Source: Bedellia somnulentella (taxonomy: Eukaryota; Arthropoda; Insecta; Lepidoptera; Bedelliidae). Taken from it: a stretch of DNA of 64,000 bases. The stretch is taken from positions 5,573,695-5,637,694 of the forward strand of contig OY755190.1 in assembly GCA_963576735.1 (NCBI GenBank), in the 5' to 3' direction. Below are positions 56,154 to 64,000 of this stretch, one piece after another (the stretch's first letter is position 1; each line of letters opens with the position of its first letter). Below the pieces are notes generated by a model. That model had not been told where the DNA came from. It did no database searches and saw nothing but the letters and a program-made list of their open reading frames with translations. Made by a program: the position numbers and the translations under genes.

Positions 56154-56406
56154 TACATACACACATATACTAACGGCCATAAATTCCAAAAAGGGGCGCG
56201 GGCGGCCAGAGATTTAGATCTAGAAACTCCTCAGCTACATTTAGAAGTTGATATGGGACAAGATGGTAGAAATAAAGTATCGTTGATGATGGGTATCCAA
56301 CCGCATCGCTCATAACCCACTTAAAAAAGCCCCATAGCCTTAGTCGCCTCTTAGGGCACCCGTGGGTAGAAAGGGGTAGTGACATTCTAAGCCGGCACTA
56401 CATGGC
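56154..56406 (-). mobile_element. Metulj-like SINE
   Basis: Tail ATACATACACACATATACTA, AACGGCCATAAATTCC, to GGCACTACATGGC. Confidence 0.82.
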
Positions 56407-56789
56407 AAATAACAAATAAGGTAATGAAATGATGTAAATAATAGACAATTTAAACTTTGATTATACACTCCCTTACTCCAGTAGTTTAGAGTTTAGGAAT
56501 ACTGTTTTGTGAAATCAAAGTAAAGTCCAATATATTTCAACAACTTCAAACTTTGACGGCAAAGAAACAGAAGTCTTCTATGTTCAGCAATACACGGACT
56601 ACTCGAGTTGGTGATCTCTGGCAAATTTTATGCAGTTACAGCGATTGTACAAGTTGTGCCCATTTGTGGGGACTTATTAGAGTCTCCAGCCATATTTCCT
56701 AAAACAGTATTGTGTCAGTTTATAATAGCACTTAGGGTCTAAGACTTTTTAGTTGATTATTAGACGATTCGATGCAGACTTATAACCGG

Positions 56790-56908
56790 CCATCCTTTAT
56801 TTTTCTACCATCTTTTTCCCACTCATCTTTCAATAATGGCTATGAAATTTCTTATTTTTAAGCCTTGGCTACCCCGTTTCGGAATTCCTAGCTGTGAATA
56901 GATGTATG
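56790..56908 (+). mobile_element. Metulj-like SINE 3' fragment
   Basis: CATCCTTTATTTTTCTACC to GCTGTGAATAGATGTATGTA, tail-to-tail with the next copy. Confidence 0.65.
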
Positions 56909-56912
56909 TACA

Positions 56913-57085
56913 TATACATACATACATATACTCACGGCTGTAAATCCCTAGAAGGGGAAGCCAGAGCTATGGAATTAGAAATTCCTCAGCCACTTTCGTA
57001 TGTTCATATATTTTCAAAAATATTTAAAATCCAATATTCGCGACTCCCGATTCCCGATCTAGTTTTGGAAGTTGAGAAGTGCAAA
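56913..57085 (-). mobile_element. Metulj-like SINE fragment split by a 66-bp insert
   Basis: ACATACATATACTCACGGCT..., CTCAGCCACTTTCG, then an AT-rich foreign piece before TTTTGGAAGTTGAGAAGTG. Confidence 0.7.
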
Positions 57086-57604
57086 GCCGGAGAGGTAAAG
57101 ATCTCCGTGATTTAACTTTTAGTCAGTCTTATTAATAAAGTTTTAATCCCACAACAATATACACATCACATTCTATTCAAATGGTATTTTAATAAATTAA
57201 CTATTGCCCAACGTCACCTTGCCAGTACCTACGTACCATATATCATTACTTATCTTCAAATTTGGAAAGCAATATGACGTCATCCGGCAATCTTGGCGGA
57301 AACGCCTGTCACGTGAACAACTGCGAAAACTGGCTGGCCGAAATAATTAGCTGAAATATTAATTAGTGATACGTAATCGTGCTATCCGAAGCATGCCTTA
57401 TCGGGAATTATGAAAAGTAATCAATTTCAACGGAATTTGTAGCTAAATAAGTATTTGGACCGAGAAGAAATGAGATGAAAATTCTATCACTACTCCTGAA
57501 TCACATCAGTCTCAGATTAACTAACCACCAGATTAAGAACTAGATTAAGAACACCAGACTTATAGCAAGATATGTGACATGAGGCTGATATTTATACATG
57601 TCAT

Positions 57605-57621
57605 TTATGAGTGTATGTGTG

Positions 57622-57675
<54 letters not shown>
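57605..57675. repeat. (TG)n microsatellite
   Basis: About 70 bases of TG units with a few interruptions; expected to vary in length. Confidence 0.95.
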
Positions 57676-57677
<2 letters not shown>

Positions 57678-57790
57678 AATAAAAGGATTGATGAATGTAA
57701 ATGAAGCTCCAAAGTTTTTCCAGGATAGTACAATGTATCGATCGATAGTCTCTGCCTCCCAAATGGTAACGTATATTGTGAGTGTAAGTG
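57676..57790 (+). mobile_element. RTE-type LINE 3' fragment
   Basis: AAAAGGATTGATGAATGTAA, ATCGATCGATAGTCTCTGCC, TGTGAGTGTAAGTG. Preceded by the microsatellite. Confidence 0.7.
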
Positions 57791-57909
57791 AGAAGACTAT
57801 GACTGCTAATCCCCAATGTACCTATAGACAAAAGCGTAGTTTTAAAGTGCTTCCAGTGGATATTTTGCACAGTTGGTCTAGATTTCTTAATTAGTTTAAG
57901 ACCGTGACT

Positions 57910-58300
57910 GGTTTTGTTATCTGTGTAATGTCATCTTTGAATATAACCATACCATTTCTTTTCATGAGTGCATTATACGATTTGACTTTTTTTTAATTGG
58001 TTGGCTACAACTAGCCCTGCAGCTACCTTGCCGGTTTCACCATGAGTTTGTATGACGATTTATATGTGCGTGCGCGTACTTAAGTTAAATCGGATAGGGA
58101 AATCCTAGCATGTGACCAAGCGGGATCCTTATGTCATATAGATCGTGTTCGTAGCTCCCGGGAGGCTTACACCAGTCACTATATAATTCGACTAAGTTAA
58201 GAAGGGAGTCTCCACCTCCACCGAGGGTGGAAGGTATATAAATGGGCTGTGATTAATATTGAAAGTTATAATCCCATCAACAATGATTCATTATATTATC
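57910..58300. other. Intergenic DNA without recognised gene
   Basis: Somewhat GC-richer; GGGAGTCTCCACCTCCACCG and ATAAATGGGCTGTGATTA look like an old SINE 3' part. Confidence 0.35.
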
Positions 58301-58304
58301 CTCA

Positions 58305-58640
58305 ACCTCAAACAGCCACACTCTATATCCCCAAAGGTGTTGCCGAGGTGTAAATAAATTACTGTCAATTACGCCCGATTCAGAAATCAATTCAAAACAA
58401 TTCATTTTACTTGAGTATTCTAGCTGAGGACGACTTAAGTATCGTTTTTCTCATTCAGTCATTAAGATTTCAATGCGACAGAACGATACTTAAGTTGTTC
58501 TCAGCTGGAATACTCAATTCAGAAAACGGGCGTTAGTGTTCAGAGTACCCACGTTTTGATTGGACAGTGCACTCACGGGTTAAGAGACAGGCCTATCGCC
58601 CTTTTGTACGAATACTCTGTCACGTGGCTAAGTAAAACAT
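58305..58640 (-). mobile_element. tRNA-derived SINE (ATGTT-tail family) carrying a nested MITE
   Basis: TATCCCCAAAGGTGTTGCCG on the left and TGTTCAGAGTACCCACGTTT, ACAGTGCACTCACGGG on the right of the MITE at 58371-58533. Confidence 0.75.
58371..58533. mobile_element. Palindromic MITE, copy 2 (163 bp)
   Basis: Same ACGCCCGAT...CGGGCGT termini and AACTTAAGTATCGTT arms as the copy at 20889. Confidence 0.78.
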
Positions 58641-59464
58641 ACCCAGTAATGACAAAATCATACCGATGGGTATAAAAATAATATCCTTATTGTCCTTGCA
58701 CAAATTCATGGGAAGTACAGTAACTATATTCTATAAATATCAGACAAAATCTCTCAAGTCTCCAATCTAGTTAGCAAGTCGTAAAAGTATATACAATTAT
58801 TGCCACTGAGGCGCCAACTAAATCATAACATTACTTTATTTAACAAGTCTATTACACTTATTAAAGTTTTCACATGAAATATTTTCTTGGTGATTTTTCT
58901 TCACTCTACAATTTGCATGCGGTCTTGCATATGGCTGGCTACATACCAATGAATATTATTGCTTTACACTTTGGTAACTAGCATTGCGTTCGTCAACCGA
59001 CATACACTTATTTATAGCATCAGCGTAATAGCAACCTTATTGGCAAGCAATAAGCACTAGGTAAGGTATATAAAATCTATTTAAGTCTTTGATTACTCGC
59101 TCTATTTCTTACCCGGTCTTTAATCTGTGTACATCGATTTTTTTAGTTTTGCAAACTTGGGAATTTAAAATTAATAAGGCAAGGGTCATTCAGCTATCAG
59201 GGTTAATTAGTTAGACTACTGCATTGGTAATATATTTGTTAATCGAGTTTAGTTCATTCATAATTGTTTAAATTTGCTTTTATTATAATCGTGTTGGAAA
59301 TATCAGTGTTCTTGCAACTTGTAATTTTAACAATTACTTTATCTCGTGCAACTGTCGGGGCAAAATGTATAGTTTAATAAACGACAATAATTATTGCTTA
59401 TGTATGTTTCCTTTGAATTTAGTTGAGAATTTTAGTTTATGAAAAGACGTAATTGGTGCAAGAC

Positions 59465-59606
59465 CTGCCCCCTATCACGTGAGTACACTGTCTAAGCAAA
59501 ACGTGGGTACCTTCTCTGGAAACTAGATGGCGCTTGCCATGTGAGTTCAGGAGTATTGGTACCTCTGCCAACCCCTTCGGGGATAAACGGCGTGAACGTT
59601 TATTAT
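59465..59606 (+). mobile_element. tRNA-derived SINE, 5' truncated, with 16-bp target duplication
   Basis: GTAATTGGTGCAAGAC at 59449-59464 and 59607-59622 brackets the 3' part of the SINE from CTGCCCCCTATCACGTGAG to GAACGTTTATTAT. Confidence 0.92.
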
Positions 59607-59959
59607 GTAATTGGTGCAAGACAAATTGGCCATTAACGAAAAGATATATCAATATTTGGAAACCTAAGGTTTGATTTTTAACTCTTTAGTGTTTTGACGT
59701 TACATAAGTGTGTTATTAAAAAATATCTTTAGCAAAATCGGGCACTTATTGAAAGGTAATCAAACAATGATGATAATTGATAAATTTAGGTATCTAAAAA
59801 TATACAGTATTTTGTGAAACATAAAGGATTTCAATATCACGTTATACATGTGATAGAAAGTTTTTTTTGTAATCTGCAATGATATTGCTGGAGATAATGA
59901 TTTTAGAATTAACGATGATTGTTGATTTTAATATAATTATGTTCTTCTATACTATTTCT

Positions 59960-60004
59960 AACTGAGTCAGATTCAAAGTATAGAACTTTGAATCTGACTC
60001 AGTT
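59960..60004. other. Perfect 20-bp hairpin with AP-1-like core
   Basis: AACTGAGTCAGATTCAAAGT, a 5-base loop, then the exact complement. Each arm contains TGAGTCA/TGACTCA. No flanking repeat recognised. Confidence 0.85.
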
Positions 60005-60599
60005 TGTCGGTTATTTGTTTTTCATGAAAAGGGAAATTTAATTTTGATTTACTTAAGCTTAATCCACTAGACTGCAAAGCGATATTATTAGAATAATATG
60101 TAACCTTTATATTTCAAAATTAGAGGGAAGAAACACATTTGTCCTTTTGTTGAGAGATAATTTCAATCAATTATTGATTTTAAAATAATATAATTTGTGA
60201 AAACTGCGTGTGATTTTTTAAGACTCATTTAAATGCATCATACATGTGCGGTTTTAATGTATTTTTAATAAAGTTTGAATATAATTTTTGGGGAGCCCCG
60301 AATTTATATATATTGTATTTAAAACTTGAAGCTGTTTAAAGTTTGCATCTACATATTAATTGTCAAGTACATAGTCTAAATAATTTCCGAAATTTAATTG
60401 CTGTGACACCAGGACAGAGAGAGAAACAGAGAGACCGACACAACGAAACAAAACTAATAAGGTTTCTTTTTTTGACTTTCGGCTACAAAGCCCTAAAAAG
60501 TTCTCCAGCCTTTAAGGTTTGTAATCTCTATTAGATAACAAAAAATATAGCTGCCAGAATTCTAAATAATTAAAGATTTTCAATAAGATCTGAGGGATT

Positions 60600-60735
60600 T
60601 GGATAAATATAAGGTTGTAAATCTCTAGACAGGGTTGCCAGAACTTTTGTAATATAAATTGCTCTGCCAGTATAATAAAATATAGAAAAGAGTTGATTTT
60701 TAGTTCCTGTTCTAAGAGAACACTATAAAATAAAA
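60600..60735 (-). mobile_element. Metulj-like SINE remnant
   Basis: GGTTGTAAATCTCTAGACAG, GGTTGCCAGAACTT, TCTAAGAGAACACTAT. Strongly diverged. Confidence 0.45.
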
Positions 60736-60774
60736 GATAAAAACTACACCCACTATTTACCTAAGCAATTTTAT

Positions 60775-60990
60775 ATATTGGATGGTAATATCAGTAGAGG
60801 ACGACCAAGGAGGACACATTTAAATCATGTAGAGAATGAACTCAAAAAGGAAGGCGAACAAAAGAGCATATACTAAAATATCGATGAATGCAATTGAACC
60901 TCGAGAAGTTTGCATTGTTCGTACAAAGCCGCGATCGATAATCTCTGCCTACCTCAATGGTAACTAATGGCATGAGTATATGTATGTGTG
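60775..60990 (+). mobile_element. RTE-type LINE 3' fragment
   Basis: AGTAGAGGACGACCAAGGAG, AGAGCATATACTAAAATATC, CCTCAATGGTAACTAATGGC, ATGAGTATATGTATG. Confidence 0.78.
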
Positions 60991-61829
60991 TAAATAAACC
61001 TTATATTAGTTAGTTTCCTCTGTCATTAATGTCAATTGTCAAAAAATTGGCTATATTTCTCTTTTTACTTACACCATTCGCTCTTCGCAGGTTTATAGGG
61101 ATGAACACAAAATATTGTTTGCATTTATTATGTAGAACAAGTAGTAAAGGGATATAGAGGTAATCCATACTAATATTATAAATGGGAAAGTGAGTTTGTT
61201 TGTTTGTTTGTTTGTTCCGCTTTCACGTCGTAAATACTGAACCGATTGCTTTGAAATTTTTAAGACGTGTAGTTAGAAGTCTAAATTAAATAATAGGGTA
61301 CTTTTTATACCGGAAAAAATATGTTCCCACGGGAAATCAAAAATATTGTTTGCTTGCTGGATGCATTGGAGATGGCGCTGTGTATCATTTAAAACAACGT
61401 AAAATATTGTAAACTAATATAAAAATCAAAATTTAGAAGCTTAATGGTACGGTAATGGATCCCCGAAAATAAGGAACTCCCGAGGGATGACGTACTATTT
61501 TTTTATCGTATACATTTTTTTTACATCTACTTATATTGCAAACGAATATTAACATGTAAATTTAGAAGCTAAATGAAACGACGACGATTCCTTGAAACTA
61601 AGGAATCCGCAAGAGTTCTCATAGGAACATCAAAAAACCTTAACTCATATATGGCTCAAAATATTGCAGCGATTATTTTTATCATCGATGGAATTCACAT
61701 CAGACACTTTGTTAATGTTCATTTTGGAAAGATGAAGGGGTTTCATCAATTTAAATGACAAATTTGTTTATCAATAGTAAGACTAATATGAAATAAAGCG
61801 TAATAAAAATTTGACACCGCCCCGGTAAC

Positions 61830-61920
61830 GTCTCCGTGGCGTAGCGGTATAACTAACTACTATGAATATTTAATTAGAACTATTATGAATCAATCGTCCC
61901 GGGTTCGTATCTCAGGTAAT
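61830..61920 (+). other. tRNA-like sequence inside the Helitron
   Basis: GTCTCCGTGGCGTAGCGGTA (A box) and CCCGGGTTCGTATCTCAGG (B box), separated by an AT-rich insert of about 30 bases. Similar to the piece at 22850 in Helitron D. Confidence 0.5.
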
Positions 61921-62353
61921 TCAAGCTTTTTGTAAAAAAATGTTTTGTTAGCTTATAATAACACTATATATAATAATAACAAGCACTATCCCTTCAATTT
62001 AGCGATTATTTTGGAAGGAGATCCACCACTAATCATCCCTATATTGCCGAGCAATCGCTGCAAGCTCTCCCACTATTACCAACGGTCAGTGTAGGGGGCA
62101 GCACCGGGCCGTGTCGCCGCAGCGCCAAACTACTATTCGTATCTGTACTTACTAAAGATATTCTCATTTCTGAACATGAAAACTTGGTATATTTGTTTCA
62201 TGATTCTTATGAACAATTAAAAAGGAATTTTTGGAACTTAACCCCTAACGGGTTGATATAGCAAATGAAATTTAATATAGAGTTTTTTTACATTTTATAA
62301 TTAAACTTGGTGCGATTGAATTTATGAAATCCATCTATCAATAATTCATGAAT

Positions 62354-62530
62354 ATATGCTAACAACCATAAATTCCATAAAAGGGTAGCCGTAGCTTCGG
62401 AGATACTAATTCTTCACCCAATTTTGGAAATATATTGATAAAAGATAGGTTAATACAGGTTGTTAGTGATGGGTCACAAACTGCATCGCCCAACAATCAC
62501 TTAAAAAGCCTCAATGTCCTTTATGTCATT
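62354..62530 (-). mobile_element. Metulj-like SINE, truncated, inside the Helitron
   Basis: TATGCTAACAACCATAAATT, AAAAGGGTAGCCGTAGC, to AGCCTCAATGTCC. Confidence 0.68.
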
Positions 62531-62668
62531 TACAACGCCCGCGGGATTATAAATATAAAAAACAGAAGTAGGGATAGTGTTTCGGTATTTTGGTATTGTG
62601 TAAACTGGATGCAAAAAATGAAGTCCACGCGGACGAAGTCGCGGGGCAAAAAGCTAGTATAATATACG

Positions 62669-62890
62669 TGCCATTAGTGCCGGCTTAGAATGTCGCTACA
62701 CCTTTCTACCCACGGGTGTCGTAAGAGGCAACAAAGGATATGGGGGTTTTAAGTGGAATTTGGGCGATGCGGTTGGAGACCCATCACCAAAATCCTTTAT
62801 TTTACAATATTTTCCCCGTTCAATTTCCAAAAGTGGCTCTGGCTACCTTTCCTAGGGATTTATAGCCGTGAGCATATGTATGTATGTATA
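62669..62890 (+). mobile_element. Metulj-like SINE
   Basis: GTGCCATTAGTGCCGGCTTA to GTGAGCATATGTATGTATG. It has lost the GAGGAATT...AATTCC hairpin. Confidence 0.85.
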
Positions 62891-63073
62891 TAATATTATC
62901 ATAGCATAATACAACAATAATTTAACTATCATGTTTTCTCATTAGCCAATGTTCCGGTCCGGTGCGTCGTTAAATAAGCCTCCGTTTATACAATCTCCGA
63001 ATTCCTAAAAACTCATAAACATCACATTTTATTTCAACACCTCATACGTGATCAAATTTTATTTGATTTAGTT

Positions 63074-63322
63074 GCCGTGTAGCGCCGGTTTTGCCGTGTA
63101 ATGCTGGCTTAGAATGTCACTACCCCCTTCTACCCACGGGTGTCGTAAGAGGCGACTAAGGGTGTGGGGCTTTTTAAGTGTTTTTTGGGCGATTCGATTG
63201 GAGACCCATCACCAACGATACTTTATTTATACCATCTTCTCCCCTATTAACTTCCAAATGTGGCTGAGGAGTTTCTAGCTTTGAAGCTCTGGCTACCCCT
63301 TTTTGGGATTAATGGTCATTAG
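63074..63322 (+). mobile_element. Metulj-like SINE with partly doubled head
   Basis: GCCGTGTAGCGCCGG at 63074 and GCCGTGTAATGCTGG at 63092 are two heads; then a full AAATGTGGC-subfamily body. Confidence 0.82.
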
Positions 63323-63398
63323 TGTATTATTATACATATTTACATATTTTTTTGTTGAAAGTAATCACACAAATGTGATCACTTATTGTTTCTACCGT

Positions 63399-63605
63399 TA
63401 CTCATAATTACGGCTGTAACCCCCCAAAAGGCTTTAGAATAAATAATTCATCAATTGCGTTGAAAGCTTTAAAGAGTAAAAGACACAAAGACAGTTAAAA
63501 ATTAAATATTGGGGATGGGTTTCTTACCGCAAATATCTAATTACTTTTTAAACCACGTAGCCTTAGTCGCCTTTTACGAGACCTATGTTAAGAGACGGGT
63601 AATTG
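63399..63605 (-). mobile_element. Metulj-like SINE, old copy
   Basis: ACTCATAATTACGGCTGTAA to the GAGACGGGTAATTGTCAT end, cut by the next SINE. Confidence 0.6.
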
Positions 63606-63609
63606 TCAT

Positions 63610-63855
63610 ACATACATACATATACTCACGACTATAAAACCCTTAACGGGGTAGCCAGAGCTTTGGAATGAGAAATTCCTCAGCCACTTTTGGAAGTTGA
63701 TTGGGGAAAAGATGGTAATGATAAATGTTTTTGGTGACGGGTCCCCAACCACATCGCCCAAAAATCACTTAAAAGGCCCCTATACCCTTAGTCGCCTCAT
63801 ACGATCACCCACGGGTAGAAATGGGGTAGTGTTATTCTAAGCCGACACTACACGG
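63610..63855 (-). mobile_element. Metulj-like SINE with 10-bp target duplication
   Basis: TAATTGTCAT at 63600-63609 and 63856-63865; inserted at the head of the older copy on its left. Nearly identical to the copy at 7558. Confidence 0.92.
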
Positions 63856-63929
63856 TAATTGTCATGTGTAATAAAATAGACCAATGTTCGTCATATAAAT
63901 AAAAAATATATATTTATATACGGATATAT

Positions 63930-64000
63930 TATACACAGACCAAATTAGCCCCAAAATAAGTAAGACTTGTATTATGATGGGATACAAACTTAACGATATA
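63930..64000 (-). mobile_element. GGCCGAGTGG-type tRNA SINE, 3' fragment at window edge
   Basis: TATTATACACAGACCAAATT, AGACTTGTATTATGATGGGA; continues beyond the window. Confidence 0.65.

Larger units (their letters stand above)
61164..62657 (+). mobile_element. Nonautonomous Helitron, Lep1-like (1494 bp)
   Basis: Starts A|TCCATACTAATATTATAAAT with (TTTG)n, then TTCCCACGGGAAATC. Ends with a CGCGGAC-GAA-GTCGCG hairpin, GGGCAAAAAGCTAG at 62657, host T. It holds a tRNA-like piece (61830-61920) and a SINE (62354). No Rep/helicase frame. Confidence 0.75.

Noticed and set aside
57601..57870. 89-codon minus ORF ending in Thr/His repeats
   Set aside because: It is the translation of the (TG)n microsatellite plus a LINE fragment.

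Overview
The window is nuclear DNA of a lepidopteran insect (butterfly or moth; species not identified). The evidence is an AT-rich, repeat-dense sequence with GT-AG introns, dozens of Metulj-like SINEs, nonautonomous Helitrons with the usual lepidopteran ends (TC...hairpin...CTAG, inserted between A and T), RTE-type LINE remnants with (TATG)n tails, and a cuticular protein built on the 18-residue DTPEVAxAKAAH-type motif.

Two genes are supported, both on the minus strand. (1) A GMC-family FAD oxidoreductase (glucose-dehydrogenase-like). Its transcription unit runs from a TATA/initiator promoter near 20587 through a non-coding first exon, a tiny first coding exon (12240-12257) and nine further coding exons to 2443. 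I could follow every splice phase. The last exon lies beyond the left edge. The introns hold SINEs, Helitrons, a RT fragment and a TIR transposon. (2) A 224-residue secreted cuticular protein with three copies of the 18-residue motif. Its three coding exons (47281-47292, 41393-41645, 40812-41221) are split by a 5.6 kb first intron. From 47.5 kb to the right end I see no gene.

Everything else is a record of mobile DNA: about 32 Metulj-like SINE copies or fragments in several subfamilies, many with 9-12 bp target duplications; about ten copies of a tRNA-derived SINE with an (ATGTT)n tail; other tRNA-derived SINEs; RTE remnants whose 3' end matches the 3' end of the Metulj-like SINEs; five Helitrons or Helitron ends, one nested in another; MITEs; and several less usual structures. 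The most unusual are: a tRNA-like sequence in 311-bp tandem repeats, the whole block flanked by a 12-bp direct repeat and starting with an inverted copy of its own unit; a 1376-bp insertion in one of those units with CAC-starting termini and a CGTCG 5-bp target duplication (Transib-like) that carries a piece of a retroelement-associated nuclease-like protein; a 1.56-kb foldback element with about 457-bp inverted repeats and an 8-bp target duplication inside a SINE; a CACTGG-ended transposon with a decayed gene; and a diverged tandem duplication of the oxidoreductase promoter region.
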